Source: Streptomyces caniferus (GTDB taxonomy: Bacteria; Actinomycetota; Actinomycetes; Streptomycetales; Streptomycetaceae). From it: 64,000 bases of DNA. Shown one piece after another: positions 56,292-64,000 of this stretch. How positions within the stretch are numbered: position 1 is the first letter of the stretch; each line of letters opens with the position of its first letter. The stretch spans positions 930,001 to 994,000 of the forward strand of contig NZ_BLIN01000005.1 of NCBI RefSeq assembly GCF_009811555.1, given 5' to 3'. A program made the position numbers and the translations under genes. A model generated the notes under the pieces. It ran no database searches. It was not told the origin of the DNA and worked only from the letters and a program-made list of their open reading frames with translations.

Positions 56292-58234
56292 CAGGGGCTC
56301 CTGGAGGGCGGTGGGGGCGAGGCCGGTGGGGAGGGCGGATCGGTACGGGCTGCCGGGTCGGGGCCGGTGGTCGCGCCCCCGGGACCGGTCGACGCGGCGG
56401 GATCCTTCGTGGCGGGGGACCCCGGCGTCCCGGCCACGGCGACCGGCGACGGCGCGGCTGCCACCGCCGCTGCCGGTACCGCCGCCGCTGTTCCGTCCGC
56501 CGGGTGACGGGCCCGGCCGTCGTCGTGGACGTACCGCCCGCCGCGCAGCAGCGAGGCGACGGCGGCGATCAGGCAGGCGGCGATGGCGAAGCCGAAGGCG
56601 ACGGCCAGCCCGTCGGAGAACGGCTGGGAGATGAGCCGGGGGAAGAATTCCCGGCCGGTCAGGTACGCGGCGTGGCCGGGCGGAAGGTGATCGAGCACCT
56701 GCGGTCCGAGGAGGGTCCGGACCGGGTTGTAGCCCAGGAGGGAGGCGAACAGCACGCCCACCGGGGGCAGCGCCGCGACCTTGGCTGCGTCGGCCGCCGG
56801 GACGCCCTGGGCGGTCAGTCCGGTGGTGAGGGCGCGGGGCAGGGCCCCGGCCAGGCCCGTGATCATCAGCGAGAAGAAGATGCCGATGGACAGCACCATG
56901 GCCGAGTTCTGGAAGGTGGTGCTGATGCCGGCGCCCACCCCGCGCTGGTCGGGCGGCAGGCTGTTCATGATGGCGGCCCGGTTGGGCGCCGCGAACAGGC
57001 CCATGCCGATGCCGTTGAGCAGCAGGATCAGCGCGAAGCCGGGGTAGCCGAAGTCGACCGGCAGGGCTTGCAGCGCCCCGAACGAGGCGGCCGCGAGCAG
57101 CATCCCGCCGGTGGCGAAGGCCCGCGCCCCGAACCGGTCCGACGCCCATCCGGATACCGGCCCGGCCACCAGGAAGCCCAGCGTCAGCGGCAGCATGTAG
57201 ATGCCGGCCCACAGCGGCGTCTCGGTGAAGCCGTAGCCGTGCCGGGGCAGCCAGATCCCCTGCAGCCAGATGATGAGCAGGAACATCAGCCCGCCGCGGC
57301 CGAGCGAGGCGAGCAGACTGGCGAGGTTGCCCGCGGTGAACGCGCGGATGCGGAAGAGCCCGAGCCGGAACATCGGCGCCGCCACCTTCGTCTCGACGAC
57401 GCAGAAGACGGCGAGCAGCAGCACCCCGCCCCCCATCGCGGTGAGCACGGCGGGGTTGCTCCAGCCCATGGTGTGTCCGCCGTACGGCTGGATGCCGTAG
57501 GTGATCCCGGCCAGCAGGGCGATCAGTCCGGCCGCGAAGGTGAGGTTGCCCCACCAGTCGGGCCGGGCCGGGGTGCGGATGCCGGTGTCCCGCAGCTTCA
57601 GATAGGCCCACGCGGTGCCGAACACCCCGAACGGCACGGACACCAGGAAGACCAGCCGCCAGTTCACCGGCCCGAGCAGACCGCCGAGCACCAGCCCGGC
57701 GAACGAGCCGGTGATGCCCGCGACCTGGTTCAGGCCGAGGGCGAGGCCGCGCTGCCGGGCGGGGAAGGCGTCGGTGAGGATCGCGTTGGAGTTCGCCATC
57801 AGCATGGCGCCGCCCACGCCCTGCAGGACCCGCATGGCGATCAGCCAGAGGGCACCGGCCGTGCCGTGCTGCCAGGTCACCGACAGCAGCACGGAGAAGA
57901 CGGTGAAGACGGCGAACCCCAGGTTGTACATCCGGGTCCGGCCGTACATGTCGCCGAGCCTGCCGAAGCTGACCACCAGCACGGCGGTGACGACCAGGTA
58001 GCTCATGATCAGCCACAGCAGCAGGCTGGTGTTGCCCGGCTGCAGGGGGTCCACGCCGATGCCCCGGAAGATGTCGGGCAGCGCGATGAGCATGATCGAC
58101 ATATTGATGGACGCGATCAGCACGCCCAGGGTCGTGTTCGACAGGGCGACCCACTTGTAGCCCGGGCCCGGCGCGCGGCGCGGCCGCGGGCCCGGCGCGG
58201 CCCGGTCGCCGAATGCAGCAGCAGTACTTCCCAC
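56291..58234 (-). CDS. DHA2-type (14-helix) MFS drug exporter with long tail
   Basis: A 647-aa exporter: fourteen hydrophobic segments, motif A GRLGDMYGRTRMYN, and motif C-like GLVLGGLLGPVNWRLVF (GxxxGPxxGG-type region). It expels drugs or a cell-made metabolite using the proton gradient. The last 80 residues form an Ala/Pro/Thr-rich, low-complexity tail of unknown role. GTG 58234 follows GGGAG; a longer frame upstream is not used. It is first in the MFS-MarR operon. Confidence 0.9.
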   Translation of the reverse strand: MGSTAAAFGDRAAPGPRPRRAPGPGYKWVALSNTTLGVLIASINMSIMLIALPDIFRGIGVDPLQPGNTSLLLWLIMSYLVVTAVLVVSFGRLGDMYGRTRMYNLGFAVFTVFSVLLSVTWQHGTAGALWLIAMRVLQGVGGAMLMANSNAILTDAFPARQRGLALGLNQVAGITGSFAGLVLGGLLGPVNWRLVFLVSVPFGVFGTAWAYLKLRDTGIRTPARPDWWGNLTFAAGLIALLAGITYGIQPYGGHTMGWSNPAVLTAMGGGVLLLAVFCVVETKVAAPMFRLGLFRIRAFTAGNLASLLASLGRGGLMFLLIIWLQGIWLPRHGYGFTETPLWAGIYMLPLTLGFLVAGPVSGWASDRFGARAFATGGMLLAAASFGALQALPVDFGYPGFALILLLNGIGMGLFAAPNRAAIMNSLPPDQRGVGAGISTTFQNSAMVLSIGIFFSLMITGLAGALPRALTTGLTAQGVPAADAAKVAALPPVGVLFASLLGYNPVRTLLGPQVLDHLPPGHAAYLTGREFFPRLISQPFSDGLAVAFGFAIAACLIAAVASLLRGGRYVHDDGRARHPADGTAAAVPAAAVAAAPSPVAVAGTPGSPATKDPAASTGPGGATTGPDPAARTDPPSPPASPPPPSRSP

Positions 58235-58686
58235 GGGGCACCCACTCCCACCCGGGATATTTACTTGCTTGACTTCAACCAATCCAACTCTCGGGAGCGG
58301 GGACCGGCCAGCGCGAAGGGCGGCGCCGCGTGCGTACGGCGCTCCCCCGTCCGCCCCGGCCCCGTACCGCCGCGCGCCCCGCCAGCTCCTCCTCCCTCCC
58401 CCACCGCTTCGGGCGCGGCCCCCTCCGGCCCGGTGCATCCGAACAGAGCAGTCCGATCCCCCATCGGTGCGGCGTCGTCAGTCCGGGAGCAATCGGTTCG
58501 TGCACCTGCCTGCCACACCGGACACCACGCCATCAACCGGGCAGGGAACGGCAGTTGAGGGTGGAGGGACGGATTGAGGGACCCTCACCACCACCCGAAA
58601 GGCTGCCGTTTGGCGCACTTTTCCCCTTGCGTGCGAAATATGACGATGTGAATCTGAAGATCCCATTCGTCGAAGGAGTTGATCGC
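58235..58686. other. Divergent intergenic region, exporter operon / small-peptide operon
   Basis: About 450 bp. Near 58259-58280 lies the AT-rich TTACTTGCTTGACTTCAA stretch (candidate MarR site, listed separately). The middle is GC-rich with no gene. Sequence 58600-58660 upstream of the peptide gene is less GC-rich and probably holds its promoter. Confidence 0.4.
58261..58278. promoter_or_regulatory. Candidate MarR operator / exporter promoter
   Basis: TTACTTGCTTGACTTCAA just upstream of the exporter start is the only AT-rich stretch here. It contains TTGA-N2-TCAA on the minus strand (TTGAAGTCAA), a short inverted repeat of the size MarR dimers bind. Confidence 0.35.
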
Positions 58687-58872
58687 ATGGTTACGGATCG
58701 CACAGCGCCGGTCGAGACGGCCGCCCTGGCCGCCGAGGTCGAGGGACTGCTTGAACCCGCCGAGGCCGACGGTGTCTTCCGCGATACCCGCGAGTGTGGA
58801 GGTGCGCTGCTGCTGGCCGCGCTGCTCCTGATCTCGCCGCCCACCCCCCGCCCCAAGACTGACGTGCGCTGA
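58687..58872 (+). CDS. Small hydrophobic-tail peptide heading an unknown operon
   Basis: A 61-aa peptide. Residues 1-35 are acidic and leader-like (VETAALAAEVEGLLEPAEAD). Then comes DTRECGG followed by the hydrophobic run ALLLAALLLIS (about residues 40-50) and a PPTPRPKTDVR tail. GAAGGAG 8 nt before ATG 58687 is a strong ribosome-binding site. It is followed 16 nt later by the unknown-protein gene and then a tightly overlapped operon. The Gly-Gly before a hydrophobic segment looks like a leader/core border, so it may be the substrate of the downstream proteins, or just a small membrane protein. Confidence 0.75.
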   Translation: MVTDRTAPVETAALAAEVEGLLEPAEADGVFRDTRECGGALLLAALLLISPPTPRPKTDVR

Positions 58873-58888
58873 GGCTGAGGGGAAAGCG

Positions 58889-59593
58889 TTGGCTGAACAG
58901 ACGCAGGGAGCAGTCCCGCTGAGCGCTGTGATCGCCGATGCCGCAACCGGGGTCGCCCTCGCCCTGCGGGGTGAGGGCGACCCTTATGCGTTGTCGGCCG
59001 TTCTGCGGCAGAGCGATGCACTGGCCCCGGCCGCCATCCGGGTGCTCGGCGCCGATGCGCTCGCTCCGTACGCGATGGACCATCCCGGAACGCCCGTCGT
59101 CGGCGGGGACGATGCCGAGGTCGTCCGGCAGGCGCTCACGGCCTACCCACCAGGAGCGGACGCCTCGGAGGTGTCGGTGTGGACCTACCGGGGCCTGGTC
59201 GAGGCCTCGCACGCGTTCCTTCCCGGAGACGCACGGCACTGGCCGCCACCACCCGAGGCCGCGGCCGGATGGGTCGACACCGACCCCTGGCCGAAGCTCT
59301 CCCACCGCGTGTCCCAGCTCGCCGCGCTCGCGCTGCCCGGGCTGGCGCCCGGTCTCGCCGAGCAACTGGCGGCACGCACCGACGATCTGGCCCGCGGCTT
59401 CGTCCGGGCGGTACGCCGCATGGACTGGCTCCAGGCGGCCGGCCTGGGCCGTTGGCTGGCGCGGCTGCCCGACGTACCGCAGACCCTGGGGCTCGACAGC
59501 GGGCTGGCGTTCGTCCGCCAGATGGGCGGCGGCGACCCGCGGGTGACGCTGCATGTCGTGGCCGCCCGGCGATTCCACGGACGGGGTTGGTGA
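58889..59593 (+). CDS. Unknown protein, first of the overlapping operon
   Basis: A 234-aa soluble protein, Ala/Leu-rich with acidic patches (SVWTYRGLVEASHAFLPGDAR, PWPKLSHRVSQLAALALPGLAPGLAEQL). No catalytic motif is recognised. TTG start with GAGGGGAAAG just upstream; an in-frame GTG near 58928 is an alternative. Its stop overlaps the next GTG by 4 nt (GTGA, 59590-59593). Position between the peptide and the two paralogues suggests a partner role in the same process. Confidence 0.75.
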   Translation: MAEQTQGAVPLSAVIADAATGVALALRGEGDPYALSAVLRQSDALAPAAIRVLGADALAPYAMDHPGTPVVGGDDAEVVRQALTAYPPGADASEVSVWTYRGLVEASHAFLPGDARHWPPPPEAAAGWVDTDPWPKLSHRVSQLAALALPGLAPGLAEQLAARTDDLARGFVRAVRRMDWLQAAGLGRWLARLPDVPQTLGLDSGLAFVRQMGGGDPRVTLHVVAARRFHGRGW

Positions 59594-60573
59594 CCGGCGG
59601 CCGGGGCGACCCCGGGCTGCTGGACTCGATGGTCCGGGGCAGCCTGGGGTGGCTGGAGGAGGCGCGCGACTTCTTCCGGCTGCCCCCGAACGTCACCACG
59701 GACGCCGACCCCAATCTGACGCTCAAACCGCTGGGCGAACTCGCCGAACTGACCCAGCTCATCGGTGTGCTGCACCCGCGGGACGAGATCCGGCAGACGG
59801 CCCGCGGGCTCTTCGCCTTCGCCTGGAACGAGACCCGCGACGGCGAGCTGTTCGCCGAGCTGATCCGTGGTGAGCCCTTCGCCACCTATCCGGTCGAGCT
59901 GTACGGGGTGTTCGCCCAGGCCGGGCTGCGGCATGCCGAGGCCGACGCGCTGGTGGACACCACGACCCGGCTGCGTGGCTGGCGGGTGGCCCGCGAGGAT
60001 CACACCCGTACCCTCGGAGTGCTCAACGCGGAGCGGCGGATCGGGCTGCGCCAGCACGCCGACTTCGGGGCCGTCCTGTCCCTGACCGGCCTCGGCGGGC
60101 TGCCGGAGCCCTGGGCGCTGGACCGCAAGGCGGCGTACGGCGTGACCCATGACGTCTTCCACCTCACCGACTGGGGGCGCAACCGGCAACGGCTCTCCCC
60201 CGAGCTGGCCGGCTATCTGCGGCTGTGGGTCCCCTCCTGGCTGGAGAACTGGCTGGAGGAACAGCTGTGGGACCTGGCCGGCGAGTTGCTGGCCGTGACG
60301 GCCTGCCTGCCCGGAGCCCCGTACGATCCGCAGGCCTGGCAGCGGCTGGCCGGCGCCCAGGCGGCCGACGGCAGCGTGCCGGAGATCGGCGCCGCGCCGG
60401 CCTCCGGCGACCGGGCCGAGGCGTTCACGGCCTGCTACCACTCCACCCTGGTGACCGCGTTCGCCGCCACCCTCGCCCGTATCGCCTCGGACGAGGCCGA
60501 GGCCGGCCCGCCGGCCGGGGATACGGCGATGGCGGACGGGCGGACCTCCTGCGAAAGCGAGACAGCCCCGTGA
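59590..60573 (+). CDS. Unknown operon protein, paralogue A
   Basis: A 327-aa protein that resembles Streptomyces proteins annotated DUF6895 (recalled, not searched). Features shared with paralogue B: LGVLNAERRIGL, YGVTHDVFHLTDWG, VPSWLENWLEEQLWDLAGELLAVTACLPGAPYDPQAW and a C-terminal CYHSTLVTAFA. The invariant His, Asp, Glu and Trp residues suggest an enzyme of largely helical, possibly alpha-barrel fold, but no known active-site motif is seen. GTG 59590 overlaps the previous stop; its own stop overlaps the next start (GTGA, 60570-60573). Confidence 0.82.
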   Translation: MTGGRGDPGLLDSMVRGSLGWLEEARDFFRLPPNVTTDADPNLTLKPLGELAELTQLIGVLHPRDEIRQTARGLFAFAWNETRDGELFAELIRGEPFATYPVELYGVFAQAGLRHAEADALVDTTTRLRGWRVAREDHTRTLGVLNAERRIGLRQHADFGAVLSLTGLGGLPEPWALDRKAAYGVTHDVFHLTDWGRNRQRLSPELAGYLRLWVPSWLENWLEEQLWDLAGELLAVTACLPGAPYDPQAWQRLAGAQAADGSVPEIGAAPASGDRAEAFTACYHSTLVTAFAATLARIASDEAEAGPPAGDTAMADGRTSCESETAP

Positions 60574-61493
60574 CCGTGACGGCCGCATCCCCCGCCTTGC
60601 TGCACGGTGTCGGCGACCGGGCCCTGACCTGGCTCGACGACCACCGAGAGCACTTCCGGCTGACCCCCGACGATTTCGCCAGCAACGGTGCGGTCGTCGA
60701 GCGCCTCAAGCCCATCGGGGAGCTGGCACTCAATATGCAGGTGCTGTTCCGGGAGGGCGTGGCCGGCTCCCGGCAGAAGGAGCGGGCCGGGAAGCTGCTG
60801 GACTTCGCCTGGCGGGAGCTGCTGGACGGCGGCAATGTGCTGGCCCGGCTGCAGCACGACGAGCCGCTCTCCCCCGTGCCCCTGGAGGTCTATGCGACCT
60901 TCCACGAGCTCGGCCACCGCCACCCGGGGCTGGAGGCCACGCTGGAGATCTGCCGGCGCACCACCACCTGGACGGCGCTGGAGATGATGCCCAACCGGCG
61001 GCTCGGCGTGCTCAACGCGGAACGCAAGCTCGGCCTGCCGCCCAGCAGCGATTTCGACCAGGCCGTGGCCCGCACCTGGCTGGGGCAGCTGCCCGAACCG
61101 TGGACCGTGCAGCTGCACATCGCCTACGACCTCACCCACACCGTCTTCCACCTCACCAACTGGGGCGAGGCTCCGGGGCGCATCCCGCCGGCCGTCGCCG
61201 ACTACCTCACGCGGTATCTGCCCGCCTGGCTGGAGGACTGGGCGGACCTCGAACACTGGGATCTGCTCGGCGAACTCCTCGTCGTCGACGCCTGCCTGCC
61301 GCGGCCGACGCTGGACGCGGAGCTGTGGGAGCGGTACGCGGCGGCCCAGTCGCCCTCCGGCGCGATGCCCATCCAGCGCCGGATGCCGCAGGGCGACCCG
61401 GCGCGGGTCTTCGACCTGGTCCACCACCCCACCCTGGTCGCCGCGTTCGCCTCCGCGATGGCCACCTCCCGGGCCCTGTCCGCCGTCGGATGA
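60570..61493 (+). CDS. Unknown operon protein, paralogue B
   Basis: A 307-aa paralogue of the preceding protein: LGVLNAERKLGL, YDLTHTVFHLTNWG, LPAWLEDWADLEHWDLLGELLVVDACLPRPTLDAELWERYAAAQ and VHHPTLVAAFASAM line up with paralogue A. Paralogue A has Cys where B has Val-His near the end. Two diverged copies side by side suggest a heterodimer or two successive steps. GTG start at 60570; the stop overlaps the serine hydrolase ATG (ATGA, 61490-61493). Confidence 0.82.
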   Translation: MTVTAASPALLHGVGDRALTWLDDHREHFRLTPDDFASNGAVVERLKPIGELALNMQVLFREGVAGSRQKERAGKLLDFAWRELLDGGNVLARLQHDEPLSPVPLEVYATFHELGHRHPGLEATLEICRRTTTWTALEMMPNRRLGVLNAERKLGLPPSSDFDQAVARTWLGQLPEPWTVQLHIAYDLTHTVFHLTNWGEAPGRIPPAVADYLTRYLPAWLEDWADLEHWDLLGELLVVDACLPRPTLDAELWERYAAAQSPSGAMPIQRRMPQGDPARVFDLVHHPTLVAAFASAMATSRALSAVG

Positions 61494-62530
61494 CCGCCGA
61501 AAGCCCCGGGCCGGCGCTCGGGGACCGCCTCGCGGACGCGGTCACCCTGATCGACGCGCCGGACGTGGTGCTGGCGGTCACCCGGCGCGGCCGGCGGACC
61601 GTGATGACCGGTGGCTCGGCGCTGGCGCCGCCCACCCCCCGCCATGCGCTGCGCTACGAACTGGGTTCGCTGTCCAAGACCTTCACCGTGCTGCTGCTCG
61701 CCGAACTGGCCAGGGCGAAGGTGCTGTCCCTGGACGACCGGCTCGTGGACCATCTGCCGCCGCTGCCGCTGCCGCACCCGCACTCGCGCCACATCACCCT
61801 GCGGCAGCTGGCCACCCACACCTCCGGGCTGCCGCGGATCCCCGCCGACCTGATCGTCGGCGCGCTGGTGCACCCGTACGCCAACGGCTATGCCCACTAC
61901 GACACCGAACGGCTGCTGCGCACCTTCGCCCGCACCCGGCCGCGGCACCGCCCCGGCACCCGCTGGCGGTACTCCAACCTGGGGCTGGCGCTGCTCGGCC
62001 CGGCCATGTCCGGTGCCGCGGGCGCCGGCTACCCCGCCCTGCTCACCGACCGGGTGCTGCACCCGCTCGGGCTGGCGGACACCACGCTGGGTCCCGGAAC
62101 CACCGGTACCGACGCCATCGGCCACCGTACGAACGGGGTGACGCCGGTGGGCAGCGCCGATATGGGCGCCTTCGTCGCCGCCGGGTCGGTCCGGGCCACC
62201 CCCGGCGACCTGCTCACCTACCTCGAAGCGCACCTCTCCCCCGACGACACGCCGCTGGCCGGGCCGCTGCGCGACGTCCAGGTCCCGCTGCTGCGCCGCG
62301 GCTGGCGCAAACGTCACACGCACACCCTGACCTGGTATCAGCATCCCTCCCCAGGCGGGCCGTTGCTCTTCCACGTCGGGGCGACCTTCGGCCAGCAGGC
62401 GTTCCTCGGCTTCCACCCGGCGTCGCACACCGGGCTGGTCGCGCTGGCCACCCGCCGCGGCCGCACCTGCCGGATGATCAGCACCGCCTACGAGCTGCTG
62501 TACGCGCTGGCCGGCGATCCCGCCGCCTGA
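61490..62530 (+). CDS. Serine hydrolase, beta-lactamase class C / penicillin-binding-protein-like fold
   Basis: A 346-aa enzyme with the SxxK catalytic tetrad Ser60-Leu-Ser-Lys63 (LGSLSKTFTVLLLAELA), the Y-x-N motif in RYSNLGLALLG (about residues 154-158) and a C-terminal HxG-type motif FHVGATFGQQAFLG. There is no signal peptide, so it acts in the cytoplasm, unlike secreted PBPs. Relatives include esterases, D-aminopeptidases and amidases, so it could trim or transfer acyl/peptide groups. It is last in the peptide-DUF operon by a 4-nt overlap. Confidence 0.88.
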   Translation: MTAESPGPALGDRLADAVTLIDAPDVVLAVTRRGRRTVMTGGSALAPPTPRHALRYELGSLSKTFTVLLLAELARAKVLSLDDRLVDHLPPLPLPHPHSRHITLRQLATHTSGLPRIPADLIVGALVHPYANGYAHYDTERLLRTFARTRPRHRPGTRWRYSNLGLALLGPAMSGAAGAGYPALLTDRVLHPLGLADTTLGPGTTGTDAIGHRTNGVTPVGSADMGAFVAAGSVRATPGDLLTYLEAHLSPDDTPLAGPLRDVQVPLLRRGWRKRHTHTLTWYQHPSPGGPLLFHVGATFGQQAFLGFHPASHTGLVALATRRGRTCRMISTAYELLYALAGDPAA

Positions 62531-62546
62531 ACCGGACGGGGCCGCC

Positions 62547-62569
62547 ACAGGTCACAGGTCACAGGTCAC
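62547..62569. repeat. Tandem 7-bp repeat across a stop codon
   Basis: CAGGTCA occurs three times in a row at 62548-62568, spanning the gap after the serine hydrolase and the TGA of the convergent regulator (62559-62561). Probably replication slippage. Confidence 0.6.
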
Positions 62570-64000
62570 CCGCCAGGATCCGGGCCAGCGAGGTACCGGG
62601 CCGCTCCTCGCTGGCCCGGTGGAAGAGGTCCGCGTACGCCTCGTCGCCGATCGCCGCGCGGGCTCGCCGCTCGCACTCCTCGCGCACCGCACGCAGCTCC
62701 GGGGTGCCGCGCTGCGGATGCCCCACGGTCCGCCAGAGCGCCTGGCCGCTTCCGTAGACGCGGGCGGCAGCCGCGCCATGGCCCTGGGCCGCGACCGCGG
62801 CCGCGAGCAGATCCAGGCCCAGCGCGATACCGAACTTGTCACCGATGCCCTGTTTGGCCGCGAGCATCGCCCTGGCGTGATCCGCCGACTCCCCCGGCCG
62901 GCCCTGGAGCAGCGAGATCAGCGAGAGCTGGTAGTCGATATAGGACCGGGCCCAGTGTTCGCCGCGCTGCACACACCCCCGGCGCAGGGCGCTCGCCTCG
63001 GCGCGGGCCTCGGTGAGCCTGCCCAGGCCGGTGAGTGCGAAGAGCTGTACGAGGTGGCAGCGCAGCCGTGCGGGAGAGCCGAAGGGGGCGGACGGCGGGG
63101 GGCCGAGCACCTTTTCCGCGACGGTGTGCGCGGACAACGGGCGGCCGGCCATCAGATGGGTGAGGCCGACGAGGTAGCCCGCCTGGAGCACCGCCTCCGC
63201 GTCGTCGGACGCCCGTGCCGCGCGTGAGCACTCCAGGCCCAGGGCGTCGGCCAGCGCCAGGTCGCCCTGCAGCAGGACGGCGACGCCGAGCGCCCACAGC
63301 GCCCGGGTGCGTGCCGGGCCGGGTTCCTGATGGGCGGCCAGGGCACGGGCGAGGTACTCCCGGGCCTCGTGGAGGTGGCCGCAGCAGCTCCAGAAGAAGC
63401 CCATCGCGGCGCTGAGTTCCTGGGCCCGTTCCGGGTCGGTGGCCAGGAGGTGGTCCAGTGCGGTGCACAGGTCGACATGGGCCTCGGCGACCCTGCCGTA
63501 CCAGTCGACCTGTTCGGGGCCCAGCCAGCCCAGTTCGGCGCGGCGGCCGAAGGAGGCGAAGTGCGCGGCGTGCCGGTCCGCGAGCGCGGTGGTCTCGTCG
63601 AGTTCGGCCAGCCACATCCGGCCGTACTCGCGCAGCGTGTCGAGCATGCGGTAGCGCGGGCCCTCGCGGGTGAGCACCGACTTGGCGGCCAGTGCGTGCA
63701 GCGTGCTGCGCACCGCCGGGGCGGTGAGCGGCCCGCCGGCGCACACGGCGCTCGCGGACTCCTCGTCGAAGGTGCCGCGGAAGACGGAGAGCCGGGCCCA
63801 CAGCAGCCGTTCCAGCGGGGTGCACAGCTCATGGCTCCAGCCGATGGTGCAGCGCAGCGTCCGGTGCCGCGGCAGCCGTACGGGCCCGTCGTCGTCGAGG
63901 GTGTCGAAGCGGGAGGAGAGCCGCTCCGCGATCCGCTCGACGGAGCTGTTCGCCAACTGGGCACCGGCCAGCTCCAAGGCCAGGGGGATGCCTTCGAGGC
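62559..64000 (-). CDS. C-terminal part of a STAND-type ATPase/TPR transcriptional regulator (partial)
   Basis: At least 480 aa; the 5-prime end lies beyond the window. At the window edge it reads EGIPLALELAGAQLANSSVERIAERL, the post-Walker part of an AP-ATPase/NB-ARC (STAND) domain as in AfsR- and LuxR-like regulators. Then come a winged-helix-like region (LERLLWARLSVFRGTF, ALAAKSVLTREGPRYRMLDTLREYGRMWLAEL) and a TPR-like helical C-terminus ending ERPGTSLARILAGDL. No LuxR or SARP DNA-binding domain is at the C-terminus; if present it must be N-terminal, outside the window. It is convergent with the peptide-DUF operon and may control it. Confidence 0.85.
   Translation of the reverse strand, partial: LEGIPLALELAGAQLANSSVERIAERLSSRFDTLDDDGPVRLPRHRTLRCTIGWSHELCTPLERLLWARLSVFRGTFDEESASAVCAGGPLTAPAVRSTLHALAAKSVLTREGPRYRMLDTLREYGRMWLAELDETTALADRHAAHFASFGRRAELGWLGPEQVDWYGRVAEAHVDLCTALDHLLATDPERAQELSAAMGFFWSCCGHLHEAREYLARALAAHQEPGPARTRALWALGVAVLLQGDLALADALGLECSRAARASDDAEAVLQAGYLVGLTHLMAGRPLSAHTVAEKVLGPPPSAPFGSPARLRCHLVQLFALTGLGRLTEARAEASALRRGCVQRGEHWARSYIDYQLSLISLLQGRPGESADHARAMLAAKQGIGDKFGIALGLDLLAAAVAAQGHGAAAARVYGSGQALWRTVGHPQRGTPELRAVREECERRARAAIGDEAYADLFHRASEERPGTSLARILAGDL

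Noticed and set aside
1..64000. CRISPR arrays, tRNA/rRNA genes, insertion sequences, integrases or attachment sites
   Set aside because: I scanned for direct-repeat arrays, cloverleaf-like sequences with CCA-adjacent T-loops and transposase motifs and saw none that hold up.

Overview
The window is high-GC (about 73%), with GC-rich third codon positions, frequent GTG/TTG starts, tight ATGA/GTGA overlaps and families typical of actinomycetes: NHLM-type peptide export, secreted S1 protease, SpoIIE-type phosphatase, F420-type oxidoreductase and PucR regulator. It reads as Streptomyces chromosome, probably an accessory-rich part. I see no tRNA, rRNA, CRISPR array, insertion sequence or integrase.

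Layout. 0-1 kb: an ECF sigma factor divergent from a small zinc-finger anti-sigma protein. 1-4.1 kb: a copper operon (small Met/His-rich membrane protein, CPx copper ATPase, PCuAC-like protein). 4.5-6.7 kb: a cytochrome P450 overlapping an isonitrile synthase (PvcA/DIT1 family). 6.9-9.9 kb: a convergent siderophore/metallophore-type ABC importer. 10-14 kb: WYL regulator, esterase, FAD monooxygenase, a probable sulfatase remnant and a lone cyclic-nucleotide-binding protein. 14.2-20.6 kb: a complete NHLM-type export operon (two ABC proteins, one with a C39 peptidase, plus an HlyD-like protein) behind a cysteine-free double-glycine precursor peptide. 21.4-27.2 kb: PHP-domain protein, ClC channel, LysR regulator and the threonine-to-glycine pathway (kbl, tdh). 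27.7-38 kb: secreted protease with Gly-rich inserts, VOC protein, PAS/GAF/SpoIIE/ATPase phosphatase, DinB protein, acetyltransferase, amino-acid permease and a helical-repeat protein.

38.9-45.7 kb holds the strongest candidate for an undescribed system: a receiver-less winged-helix regulator, a HypX-like formyltransferase/enoyl-CoA hydratase fusion with no hydrogenase nearby, a 68-aa small protein, a 51-aa peptide ending in three nine-residue-spaced Gly-Cys-Ile-Ser motifs, a PaaK/LuxE-like adenylate-forming enzyme, a small DEIWH-motif protein, an MFS exporter and a possible 35-aa peptide coupled to the exporter. It has the architecture of a RiPP (ribosomally made, modified peptide) cluster, but its enzyme set matches no RiPP class I can name.

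45.8-48.5 kb: beta-carbonic anhydrase with a SulP transporter, then an F420-dependent oxidoreductase. 48.5-55.7 kb: a molybdenum locus (modBC fusion, modA, tandem Mop protein, MoCo oxidoreductase, two HTH-TOBE paralogues, PucR regulator). 55.7-58.2 kb: a DHA2-type MFS exporter with its MarR regulator. 58.7-62.5 kb: a second undescribed operon, with a 61-aa peptide, an unknown protein, two paralogous unknown proteins and a serine hydrolase, convergent with a large STAND-type regulator cut by the window end.

All function calls are by eye from motifs and recalled family knowledge; no database was searched.
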